A stretch of DNA of 64,000 nucleotides from Vitis vinifera (Eukaryota; Streptophyta; Magnoliopsida; Vitales; Vitaceae), in NCBI RefSeq assembly GCF_030704535.1, contig NC_081815.1:4784501-4848500 (forward strand), in the 5' to 3' direction. A program made the translations under genes and the position numbers. Shown here one piece after another: positions 9,934 through 21,325 of this stretch. The notes under the pieces were generated by a model, which saw nothing but the letters and a program-made list of their open reading frames with translations, did no database searches and was not told where the DNA came from. How positions within the stretch are numbered: the first letter of the stretch is position 1; every line of letters begins with the position of its first letter.

Positions 9934-11908
9934 TCAAATAATCCAAAACCAACTAAGAACTGAACCACCAACCAATCCCATTCCCAAGAACACAGTCATC
10001 ACAATTGCAGCTGTTTCTGCTTCCAAAACTGGCACTGATTTAGGGGTGAGGATCATGATGACACTTGTGAGATACCCATTGGTGACTCCAAGCATGAATG
10101 TCAGAACTACCACTGGTGCCTCAGTCTTCAGCCACTTGGGTCCATGGAGACAAGCTGCAAAGAGGGGATAGAACAAAAGCCTGGCAACACATGCGAATGT
10201 AGCCTTCCCAATACTCTTCAGAACATATATTGCAGTCAAAGACTTCCCTACTAAATCTGAGATATTATATACCGTTATCAGCAAAATAGGATACCAGTCT
10301 CGCAGAAGCTTGGATTTCAGATTTTCAGCTAAGAAGCCTGGAAATATGGACAGAGTTACAACATATATCATGAAAACACCCACAGCTGGCCACCGGATTT
10401 TTCTTGCCACTTCCCAGAACTTTGGTCTTGGGCTCAACCGGTCATCTCCAATAAGTCTCTGATGATGTCGCATGACTGGTAACTTGTATAACAGGTTGCA
10501 ACTGAGAGTGCAGCATAGCAAGATCATGGTGCTTACTATGAAGTATAAGTGTGCACTTGTTCTGAGGCCCTGCGGAGTCTGTGGAAGCGATGCCTTTGTT
10601 ATAATCCTCAAGATGGAAACCAAAACACCTGTTACAAAACATTGGATTTAATCAGGGTAGGCAGCCATGGTAAGTGGAATTTGAAGTTGATGATGTAGCA
10701 TAGACTCCTACACAGCTTGAGCTGTTTTCTAGTTAAAGCAAGAACATCAGTAAAATCAGAAAGAAGAATTTTCTTCCTTCAAAGCTTGTTCAGGGCAAAA
10801 ACAAGGAAGAAATTGGAATGGAATATTGTTATATCAGTTTGTCTCTGGACTTGGTCTCTGAAATCACTTGATTTTAATGGAATTTTTCGAACTACAGTAT
10901 GGTAATTCTTGAACCTTTTCCAAGGAGACTGGGGATGATTTTGCCCAAAAACAGTTGCCACCAGTGATTGCAGGAATCTAAAAGAAAACTTGGAACAGCA
11001 AGGAATGAGCACTCTATTATGAGGAATATCTTCTTAAGAAAAACAGTGGAGGTGAAGATGTAGTGTCTGGAAATTTAAATCTTGGAAAATTCTTTCCAGC
11101 TGGAATCCTTTAACTTATTTCTAGGTATCACTTCAACAGTATGTACAAGCAAATTGCATACAGAACCATAGTGACTGTTTGGAAGTTAGCATTACTAGAA
11201 CATATATTAGATCTCGGTGAATCAATGATACTTATTTGGCAGTAACTCAACTGATCAACACAGCCTAAAGCTTTGCATACAGTTTTGAATTCACTTTCCC
11301 AAGCTTTTGACCACCTTCTTTCTGTCTTGGTTCAATCAGAAAAGAAAAGAAAAGAAAAGAAACCAAAAGAAAAGAAAACAAGACAACAAAGCCAAGATCT
11401 TCAGAATACCTGAAGAAGCTGTCCCAGCAAAAACAGCCTGCATATACTGTTTTGGAAGCTTTCCAGCAGATCCTATCAAGCTTCCACCGACCAAGCCGTC
11501 GGCCAAACCGCAGATCACAACCGATGCAACAGTCAAAGCATAGGCTCCACTTGATTTCCTCATTGATAAACTCCTGCACCAACTCCAGTCTAACATGGGA
11601 GCCACCATTAGGGAGAGAACAAGCATAAAGAACCCCATGTTCATCCTCAGTCTAAAACTAAGCTTCCTACTCCAGCAGCCCCAACTCAACATCAGAACGA
11701 GAACTAGCACCGAAGAACTCATGTAAGCTATGGAGAAAACCTTCTCCACATGTTTGGCTGGATAAAAATAGCCAAAGTAATCAACAGCTGTGATTAAAGC
11801 ATTCCATGGAAGCAAATTGCCAGCACCAAGCAAGAAATGAATAGCATAAGCAATCCTGTAGGTGTCTCTAGGCAAATTCTGATCTTCTTGGCACTTCACT
11901 CCTTCCAT
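9934..11908 (-). CDS. Equilibrative nucleoside transporter (ENT/SLC29 family), 397 aa
   Basis: Two exons on the minus strand, 11908-11410 and 10628-9934, join as ...TASS-G-VLVSILRI and give 397 residues, close to the ~420 usual for plant ENTs. The product is a polytopic membrane protein moving nucleosides across the membrane (in plants commonly a proton-coupled plasma-membrane importer). The N-terminal hallmark GAGNLLPWNALITAVDYF spans the end of helix 1. Further hydrophobic segments are spread over the whole length, with a hydrophilic loop (HHQRLIGDDRLSPRPKFW) between the two halves, as in ENTs. Conserved helix phrases include VYNISDLVGKSLTA and LGVTNGYLTSV in the second half. The 781-bp intron contains an AAAAG microsatellite near its donor (about 11338-11380). 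Closest to the Arabidopsis ENT3-like group by motif memory; the exact member is not assigned. Confidence 0.9.
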
Positions 11909-13174
11909 TTTTCGGCTTTCCTACAGACTTCCAAGTTGCAACCACCTTCACTTTATTTTAAGCGGCGATGGGACATTGTAAAGATTAATGATTAGTTGAT
12001 GATTATGAGGAGGGTGCAAATTAAACTCAGCATAGTTAAGCTTTGTTTAGCTGTTGGGGGCTAGGCTTCACAAGAATTGCTTCTTATTTCTGTGATTCAA
12101 CCTTGCTTGCCTACGACCAATCCGGAAAGATGAAGCCAGCTCAAGTTGCTATCAAACAGGATGGGCCAATGGGGCTCTTGAGCTTCTACTTACTTGACCT
12201 TGGATTTGATTGATGGATTGGATTTGGAATCTTGAAGCCCATGTATGTTGAAAAATTTGTGCTATGTGGGGACGGCAATGGATGGGTGGTATTAGAAGTA
12301 CTGTACTCTTTATTCTACTGCTACACATGGGAAAGCTTGCTGGCATTGTCAAAGCTTGCCGGAACCTTACAGGAATCATTGGAAGTTAACTGGCAACTGA
12401 TTAACATTCATCCAGGAGTAGTTGTGTCCATCAAATATTGTTCATGTGTCTTTTTCAGATGTTCTAATCTTCCCCTTCATCTTTCACCTAGATGCAATAA
12501 TTCCCAACCCCATGAAAAAGGGGGAAAAAATCAAGTACCTGACATCTCTATCAAGAAATTCTCACATTTTAGTATCGCCTCATGTTGTATGGCCTATACT
12601 AATCCCTCTGATGTTGCAGTAAGACAGAATTAACAGGGATGAAGCGGACCATCTACAGTACACTCTCACTTCTCTTTTGGGTTGGCAGGCAGGAGGGGAT
12701 GTAATTGGCTACTGAAACTATCCTGGAGGGGCCTTGGTGCCACCATTGGTGATCGGTCAGAGCTCAAGAAATGATGGTTGTGAAATGAAAGAAGGGTCCT
12801 TTCGCAAGCCGACGGCCCTTGGTGAGCAGAATTAGATTCCATTCTCTACTGTCAGGAATCATAATTGGAGAGCCTGCTCAATCATCCCCTCTTTGACATG
12901 TGTCATTTCGGCCCATCGGCTACTGTTGTATCCCTCCTCCCTGTGTCCTTTTTTTCCCAGCTCCACATTTCTGACTTTCTACTACCTTTCTATTTTCAGC
13001 TGTCGCTACTTCATTGCCCAGCACACAGCCAACTTCACAGTGCTGCTAGTACAAGTATTGGTGACAGCCATGCATTACATCTGCTTCTTTACTTTGGATC
13101 GATCATATCCGACTCAATTCTATAAAATGAAGAGAAATCATGATAGCAGAGTATTGTAAAGGAAGGTTTGAAAG
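11909..13174. other. Intergenic, upstream of nucleoside transporter
   Basis: No gene can be supported. Open frames of up to 133 codons exist on the plus strand (12232-12633, 12865-13159), but they overlap in alternative frames and have no domain character. The first few hundred bases presumably hold the transporter promoter, where no convincing TATA box was found. Confidence 0.4.
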
Positions 13175-13181
13175 GAAATTT

Positions 13182-14007
13182 GAGTTTTGGGTCAAAATGA
13201 CCCTTTTAAAAAAAAAATTCTAATATCTAACCACTCTTTAAAACTTATATGTTCAAATTGACTTTTTTAGTACCACATCTATATTATTAAAAAAATATTT
13301 TTTTTTTGTCATTGAAAAATTTAAAAAATATACTTAAATAATAAATTATTTATATTTAAACTTATTATATTTAAACATGAATATAAATAATTTATTATTC
13401 AAGTATATTTTTTAAAATTCAATCATAAATTATAATTTAATAGTTTTTAATTAAATTTGAAATTAAAAAAAAAATATAATTGAAATCTTAGTTATCAATT
13501 ACAGCTTAAAAGTATACTATTATTTTAATAAAAATAAATTTATCATAATACAAATAAATTAATATCTTAAAAAACAATAAATTAAATATCTTAAATTAAT
13601 AAATTATACAATTTTATATATTATTTATATGTTATATAAGTTTATTATTTTAAGATTATTAATTTATTAATAAATAAAATATTCATTTATAATATCTTCT
13701 ATTTATTAATTTATGTTTGTTGAAATAATACTAGATTTTTAAATTTAAATATAAATAATTTATTATTTAAGTATATTTTTAAATTTCAATCATAAATTGT
13801 AATTTAATAATTTTTAAATAAATTTTAAATTTTTTTAAAAAAATTAACTAAAGTCTCAGTTGGCAACTGCAACTTTAACCAAAATGATAAAAAAAAAAAA
13901 AATTAATTATATGATGTTTATATGACACCAAAGAAGTCAATTTGAACCTAAGTTTTGGTTAGATGTTATAATTTTTTTTTTAAAAGGGTCATTTTGACCC
14001 AAAACTC
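13182..14007. mobile_element. MITE with ~55-bp terminal inverted repeats
   Basis: An 826-bp AT-rich element opens GAGTTTTGGGTCAAAATGAC and ends with the exact reverse complement GTCATTTTGACCCAAAACTC. The inverted similarity runs about 55 bp inwards, through CCTTTTAAAAAAAAAATT and on to ATCTAACCA. Both sides are flanked by GAAATTT (13175-13181 and 14008-14014), a probable 7-bp target duplication. That flank is partly palindromic, so the exact border is uncertain. Internally, a segment around 13318-13450 (TATACTTAAATAATAAATTA...) recurs inverted and direct near 13745-13830. There are no coding frames, so it would need a transposase from elsewhere. Confidence 0.85.
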
Positions 14008-14014
14008 GAAATTT

Positions 14015-15584
14015 AGACTTCTGGTTAAGAAAAATTGTAGTGTCCAGAGATGGAAAATTGTGCACTTAATCCAAACCCATTGTCCTTATCAAATCTCTCA
14101 TTAATCAAAAGTTAATTATGAAGTCAATCAATCACTTTGCTGAAAAAACTTTCTAACAACAGTACAAGACAAAGACTAAAAAGCAAGAGGCATGCCCAAC
14201 TAATACGTTCAATCTGCCATAATTGAAGAAACAAAAGTGATCGCCTTTTTCTTTTCTTTTCTTCTTCCTTTGTTAGGATAGATTAGCTATACATCACCTA
14301 CTCATTGTCTCATGGAGATGACACAAGTGGATTAAATTGATCTTCTGTTTGAAACCACGCACTAACAATGAAAAACATTGATATATAGAGAGCCAGGTAC
14401 ATCACAATTGATTAGGTACAAGTCAAGCTATATTACAATCAAAGCAAAAATTCGTGGACTACCTAAAAGACTTCTGTGAGAAAAGGGCTTTTAAGCTTTA
14501 GAGAGCAGGCCTAAGGAAAAAGGGTGATTTACTCCAAAGTCTCTAAAGTAGTATTAATGGCTTGTCTCTACCCAAGCAAGTGGCTTACTTGAATCAAAAT
14601 TTAACGAGTCAAATGCACTCACCATGGATTGTTATGATCAAAGGTACAGGAATGGCCTAAAGAGTTAGAGATTAGCTTCAAAGATAGTGATCAAGATTGA
14701 AATTTAAGTCCAAGATTTTCAGTATTCACAATTATCTTAAACTGGGCACTTGATTAAAAGTTTCCCAGTAAGTTATATGACCTTGTTATAAAGACATTGC
14801 AGTAGACAACTAATAACCTGGTTTCCTCTTCTTCATCTTCTCCATCTTGCTTTTCATATCTTCTGGTCGAGGCACTCCTACGGAGTCTTACCAATGAGCC
14901 ATATATTGGAATCAGAAATGTGAAGGTGTACTTCAAAATCTGATGGCATGCCGCAGACATTTGACCGTTATGTTGTGTCTATGATATGTTTCATGATCCC
15001 AAATTCTATAAGAGTATTAAGGAGAATTGATTGTCCAATATTGGAGTCGGATTTCACTAGAGGCTCCCACATGTAAGCCCTGTTGTTTGCCTATAGAATT
15101 TTCTGTCTTTCTACATGTGGGTATAGGGCCCAAGGCAAAGGCTGCATGGCTGGAGTAGTTTCATGAATACAATTATGGTGAAGTTGTTACCATGTTTGTA
15201 TACCAAGTAGTATTAGATTTATTTCCTTACAAAACCATATATTAAAAGATTGATAGGTGAACCAATTGATCAAAATATCCAAAAGTCTTATACGTAAGAA
15301 ACTAAAAGTAATTGTAGGAAAATGGAGTGGAATCCTTTGAAGTGGGTAGATTCAAAGTAGACAATATTTACATGAGAGATAATTAATTATTATAAACAGT
15401 ATCAAAATTGATTTTTGATATGTTGTGACCCTTTGTCTATTTGGTCCCACAATGGGTGTTTGTCTTATTAGCCTTGCAATTCCATGAGTAGTATAGAAAT
15501 TTGCTTGTGATATCCTATATCAAATAAACAAGAATGTTCCTTACACTATTTACGTAGTAGATTTTTCTTAATTATGTAAATATG
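14015..15584. other. Intergenic, old repeat debris
   Basis: I see no gene. At about 15030-15160 a phrase running TTGTCCAATATTGGAGTCGG... and CTCCCACATGTAAG resembles the ends of plant LTR-like repeats beginning with a TTGTCC(C/A)A(C/A)AT(C/T)GG motif, but no pair of LTRs, primer-binding site or coding frame was found. A CTTCTT-rich patch lies near 14825. Confidence 0.35.
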
Positions 15585-16290
15585 TTTTAAAGTCATAAAA
15601 ACCCATTGAAGTTAGAGCAAACAATATCTACATTGAAGCTCGTGAGTCATTATAAATGATATCACATCAAAGTCAATCCAACAATGAGGAGGTTTTGTTT
15701 GATTATGATATCTATTATTGGTTAGAGGTTCCTTTTATTGGGTTGATGCATTTTAAAGTCATTATGATGGACAATATCTACATGGTTGAAACGATCTAGT
15801 AATGAAGATATTATATTTGCATGAGGGTTATGGACAATATCTATACGGTTGAAACAATCCAATAATGAGAATATTATGTCAACATAGGGGTTGTAATTAT
15901 GATTGATAAAGAGAAGAAGTTCTCATTGGTAGTGTATTCCTCTCATCTTAATTTGGTAGATGCATTTTAAAGTCGTAATGGTCTATTGGGCCCAAAGTGG
16001 ATGATAAAAGGGTCGAATAATGAGAACATCATGTTGGCATGAGGGTTGTGATTATGATATCTCATATTGGTTAGGGAAGAAACTCCTAGTAAGGTGATAT
16101 TCCTCTTAATTGGGTAGATGTGTTTTAAAGTTGTAATTTTCTATTGGATTCAAAATGAACAATATCTACATGATTGAAATGGTTTAGTAAATGAGGACAT
16201 TGTATCAAATATTATGATTATGATATCTCATATTGATTAAGGGAAGAAGTTCCTAGTAGTGAAATATTCCTTTTAATCGGGTAGACACCA
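15585..16290 (+). repeat. Degenerate tandem array, four units
   Basis: Units start with TTTTAAAGTC or a close variant at 15585, 15751, 15965 and 16123, so spacing is uneven at about 160-215 bp. Shared phrases in order are (A/G)ACAATATCTACATGGTTGAA, (T/C)C(C/T)A(A/G)TAATGAG, ATTATG..., GATTATGATATCTCATATTG and AGAAG(T/A)(T/A)C(C/T)CTAGTA. One phrase, TTGTATCAAATATTATGATT, recurs once more near 16534, beyond the array. Noncoding. Confidence 0.7.
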
Positions 16291-18480
16291 TTGACTCCTA
16301 AATAGATAATAGCTTATTAAAACAAGTCCTTATAAACTCGTAATTTTACATAATTGTATAGATAATGGATGAAAAGGGAGGTGGAAGGAAAAAATGAAAA
16401 GTTAACCTACAAGTCATTGATGGGAAGACCATGTGATAGTAATGGTTTAGTACTAATCTCTGCATGTTTAATTGAATCTTTGGAAAAATTAGTTTTCAAT
16501 TTAATAATTTTATTTCATTATGTTGTCATTCGACATTGTATCAAATATTATGATTATGATATCAATTTACTAGGAGACACAATTGTGCGAATGAAAACAC
16601 CAAGAGATCAAAGACTTTTAATAACAAATTTACTATTCGAAAGAATAATCCATGGATTTATCTGATAGATGTTATTCTTAAATCTTACTCCTCAATAGCT
16701 ATATTGAACTTCATGTTAGCAATGCAGGATTACATGTGCTTACAATGGATATCATCTCAATGTTTGAGGGGATGCAGATCTCCTTCTTAATCCAATGAAT
16801 GTTATAACAAACGTTTTTGAGAGTTTCGAAAATAAGAAGGCAAATTAAGTTTTTTCCAATGTTAGGATTAAAAGCCCAAAATCATTTTTATCATAGTTTT
16901 TATAAGATACAAATAACTAATGAACTCAAATTCGGATTTTCAAAATAAAATCGATTAAAATATGAAATAAAAATATTGGTATAGATTAAAATCTTTCAAG
17001 AAGTTTTAAAACACTTCAAAAAACATTTTATCTCAATTTAAAAATAAATGATCCACACCATTATTTAATCAAATCTAATTTATCTTTCTCAACCTTTCCA
17101 TACTTACCAGTATCATCCAATTGATCATGCAATAACCTTAGTTTTGAACATAGAAGTGAAGTTACCTAACTTTAAAATACATAGCCTAATACATCCTACA
17201 TTATGAAAAGGGAGTTCCAATAATATTGCGGACTAATACCATTTCATCATTTTTTTTTTTTTGTCAAGTCTCTTTTCTTATTCAAACTATTCCAAAGTTC
17301 AAATAGAGAGAATATCTTTAGTTTAAAAAAAAATTAATTTGATTTTTAAAGAATGACTCGTCATTAAACATATTGAGATCTCAAGGAACTTAAAATAAGT
17401 TTTTGCAGATTATTCAATGAAAAGATTTTATATTATTGTCTTTTTGTACCTCATTTATTTAAAAATATTGCTTTTGATTTCATTATTTTTTTTTTAACCT
17501 TTGGAAGCTTTGTTAATGAAAGAGAAAAACTGTAAGCTAATTGGGATTCTTTGGGTGACTTGGATTTGATGATTTTCCAAAGAAAATTATTTATTTTAAA
17601 AGATAGGGTTTGAAAGAGTTATTTATTTATTTATTTATTTATTATTATTCAATTGACTTCTTAGTTCTTGCAAATGAAATGAGATTGAGTGGGTCATTAT
17701 AAATTCAACATAAAGTTTCTAAACTAATGTTTTCATAATTATATTAGTCATTGAATTAAAAAAAATATCAATTCACGGTTTAGTGGTATGATCAGTTGTT
17801 GAACTGTAGTCGAACCGATAACGTTATAAATATATAATTTATATTTTATTAAAATTAAAAATAATTTAACATTTTATATATATAATTAAAAATCAATAAT
17901 ATTTATTTTTTTATCTTTTATATAAATATATTAATATTTTAAATTTTATTAAATGAAAAATATATATAATATTTAAATGTTAAAATATATTTTGAAAATG
18001 GAAGAGTATTATGTCATATTATATATACTATAATTTTAAAAAATATATCTTATTATTTTGTAAGTTTAAAAATATAATAAATATTTGAGATGAATTTTCT
18101 AAATAAAACATCTATTTTATTATTTTTTACAACTCTTAGCACAAGCCAATGAGTAGCTGGTTGGTGCAATCATGCTTAACTTGAAAGGTTCACGCTCGAG
18201 GCCCACAAGTTATGCATGTTTAAAGATCGAAAGACCTTTAAATTTCTCATTCACTAAATTAGATCATAAGTGGCTATTGGGTCATGGAATGCAAGGCCAT
18301 GAATGAATGCGTGGCCCAATAGCACAATCAAGGCCCAATTTCGCCAAAAATTAAAAGCCCAGTGCAGAAAATTTGTTGAACCGAATCATCCGGTTCAATC
18401 CGGATTGACTTCCTGGTATGGGGAATGAATAATGAGGATAAACATCTTTCCTTCGTTCATTCTTTCCACTTATTGAAATT
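16291..18480. other. Intergenic, AT-rich
   Basis: No supported gene. A 98-codon open frame at 16369-16665 overlaps the stray repeat phrase described above and has no domain. TTTA repeats lie at about 17618-17646. A weak tRNA-derived look (TAGCTGGTTGG followed by GGTTCACGCTC) is seen at 18153-18200, too diverged to call a SINE. Confidence 0.4.
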
Positions 18481-20600
18481 TCAATTCATTATAATTAAGA
18501 GGTATTTTGATTCTTATTTTTAAAAATAATTTTTAATATTAAAAATATTTTTTAAATATTAAAAAACTAATGACTTTTTTAGATAGTTTTTTTTAAAATA
18601 ATTTTTTATTTTAATTTTATAACATAAATTGTAAATTCAATTTATATAATATAAATTAAATTTAACTCACGTCTTATTAAGAATAAATAAATTAACTACA
18701 AATAAATATTAAAAATTAAATAGTTTTTAATGAAAATGAATATTAATGATATAATAAAAATCATAAATTATATTTTTATAAATAATATAAAAAATATAGA
18801 TATTAACATTAATTGATTTATTTTGTTAAAAATAAATAATAATTAATTAATAATTTCTAATACTATTTATGTGATTTTATATATTTTATAAATATTATAA
18901 AAATATGGATATTAACATCTTATAAAATCATAATTAATTTATTTTGTTAAAAATAAAGAATAATTATTTAAAATTAATACTTGGTAATACTATTATATTT
19001 TAAATGAATATAAAAGTAAATAAAATTTAATTTTTTAAGATATAAATGAGTCAAATTTTTCATTATATGCATACATTTATTACTCAATTATGAAGATGAC
19101 ATTTTGGATTATTTTATTTAATCTATAATTAATTAATCAAGTTTTTAAATTTCAAATTATAAGATTTATTAACCAGTTTAAAGCATTAATTATGTCTATT
19201 ATTTTTTATAATCATTAGATATATTTTTGAGTTTTAAATTATTTTTTAAAATTATTAAACTTATTAATAAATTCAATACAAAGTCTCACTTGATTTGAAA
19301 TTTGTTTTCGTAGTGAAAAAAATCAAAACAATTTTCTACTTTACTTTGTTTTTAAAAATTATTTCTAAAAAACATTTTGAATTATTTATTTAATCTATAA
19401 TTAATTAATCAAGTTTTTAAATTTCAAATTATTCATAAAAATTATAAGATTTATTAAAGAATTTAAAACATTAATTATGTCTATTATTTTTTATAGTCAT
19501 TAGATATATTTTTTAAGTTTTAAATTATTTTTTAGAATTATCAAACTTATTAATAAATTCATTATATTTTAAATGAATATAAAAGAAAATAAAATTTAAT
19601 TTTTTAAGATATAAATGAGTCAAATTTTTCATTATATGCATACATATATTACTCAATTATGAAGATGACATTTTGGATTATTTTATTTAATCTATAATTA
19701 ATTAATCAATTTTTTAAATTTCAAATTAGAAGATTTATTAACTAGTTTAAAGCATTAATTATGTCTATTATTTTTTATAGTCATTAGATATATTTTTGAG
19801 TTTTAAATTATTTTTTAAAATTATTAAACTTATTAATAAATTCAATACAAAGTCTCACTTAATTTGAAATTCATTTTCTTGGTGAAAAAAAAATCAAAAC
19901 AATTTTCTATTTTACTTTGTTTTTAAAAATTATTTCTAAAAAACATTATTAAATTTTTTATTTAATCTATAATTAGTTAATCAAGTTTTTGAATTTAAAT
20001 TTTTTCATAAAAATTATAAGATTTATTAAATAATTTAAAGTATTAATTATGTCTATTATTTTTTATAGTCGTTAGATATATTTTTTGAGTTTTAAACTAT
20101 TTTTAAAATTATTAAATTTATTAATAAATTCAATATAAAGTTTCACTTGATTTGAAATTCATTTTCCTTGGTGAAAAAAATCAAAATAATTCTCTATTTT
20201 ACTTTATTTTTAAAAATTATTTCTAAAAAATAACAATTATGTTTTAAAATCACACATCCAAATAAGGTTTTATTATTTAGCAAAGAAAAAACTCTTAAGG
20301 ATTTTTTTCAAATGAAAATAAAAATATATTTTATTTACAATGTGAGGTTTTTTTTAACTAAAAATAAAGAATTATGTTAAACCATGTGTAAGGATATTAC
20401 TGATAATTTTTTTTCATTTTCATTTATATTTTTACTGAATATTCAAATGAAACAAATTATCATTTCAACCTTACATTTCTAGATGTATCCAAACACAATA
20501 ATTGAAATTACCAAATTCATTCTTATTTATGGATAATAAAAATTGAAACAAAATAATCATTCTCAGTCTTCATTTCTGCATTAAAAAAACGCATCGAATA
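18481..20600 (+). repeat. AT-rich repeat element with dimeric ~570-bp tandem array
   Basis: The phrase (C/T)ATTAATTATGTCTATTATT occurs at about 19184, 19469, 19753 and 20041, a ~285-bp period. Neighbouring units differ and alternate units match. Units 1 and 3 share ATGCATACAT(T/A)TATTACTC and GAAGATGACATTTTGG, while units 2 and 4 share TTCATAAAAATTATAAGATT. The higher-order period is therefore about 570 bp, starting near 19003 and 19560. The flanking 18500-19000 part matches an unexpanded relative in reverse orientation at about 61700-62480. Noncoding. Confidence 0.8.
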
Positions 20601-20686
20601 AGTGACCTTCTTACTACGTCATACTCATGTCAATTCTTGTTAGATAAAATTATGTTTCATCCCAAACATAGAATAGATAAAAATTA

Positions 20687-21316
20687 GGGAGAATTATCTT
20701 TTGGGGGTAGATGGACCCCCAAATTAATAAAAGGTCCATATAACTCTTCAAATTGAGTTGAAGGATATGAAATAGTAACGGACAAATATATCCTTTAAGA
20801 ACACATATAAAATATTTTATAAAATTAAGTTAAATAATTTTTTTTTCAATAATTTTTTTTTCAAAAATACTAAATTAAATAAAAGTAGTTTTCAAAAATA
20901 TTAAATTAAATATTTTTTTTTCAAAAATATTAAATTAAATTTTTTTTAAAAAATATTAAATTAAATATTTTTTTAAATATTAAATTAAATAAATTTATTT
21001 TAAAAAAATATTAAATTAAATAAATTTATTTTAAAAAATATTAAATTAAATAAATTTATTTTAAAAAATATTAAATTACATAAAAGTATTTTTTTTAAAT
21101 ATTAAATTAAATAAAAAATATTAAATTAAATAAAAGTATTTTTCAAAAATATTAATTTTTTTCTCAAAATCAACAAAGGGCATTTTTGAAAATACTGAAA
21201 TATGATATCCTTCAACTCAATTTCCATATTTTCATTGGGTCTTGTGCTCAATTTAAAGAGTTACATGGACCTTTTATTAATTTGGGGGTCATCTACCCCC
21301 AAAACATAATTCTCCC
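20687..21316. mobile_element. Mutator-like MITE, copy 2 (inverted relative to copy 1)
   Basis: This 630-bp element opens GGGAGAATTATCTTTTGGGG and ends AAAACATAATTCTCCC. The flanking 9-bp direct repeat TAAAAATTA is perfect (20678-20686 and 21317-21325). Its left end, with GGATATGAAATAGTAACGGA near 20763, is the reverse complement of the right part of copy 1 near 755-775, so the two copies lie head to head. The interior is again a tandem run of TATTAAATTAAATAAA... units. No coding capacity. Confidence 0.9.
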
Positions 21317-21325
21317 TAAAAATTA

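Noticed and set aside
12232-13159. Several plus-strand frames of 66-133 codons
   Set aside because: They overlap in alternative frames, are rich in Ser/Leu/Phe typical of chance frames, and resemble no protein family known to me.
14754-14960. Minus-strand frame with an acidic run (EDEEEET)
   Set aside because: The run comes from a CTTCTT-rich repeat; no domain and no gene context.
15030-15170. LTR retrotransposon end
   Set aside because: The TTGTCCAATATTGG phrase resembles one, but no second LTR, primer site or gag/pol frame was found anywhere in the window.
16369-16665. 98-codon frame
   Set aside because: It overlaps a repeat phrase found in the neighbouring noncoding array.
18481-20600. 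CRISPR array or centromeric satellite
   Set aside because: This is plant nuclear DNA; units are ~285 bp without spacers, and only four are present next to active genes.
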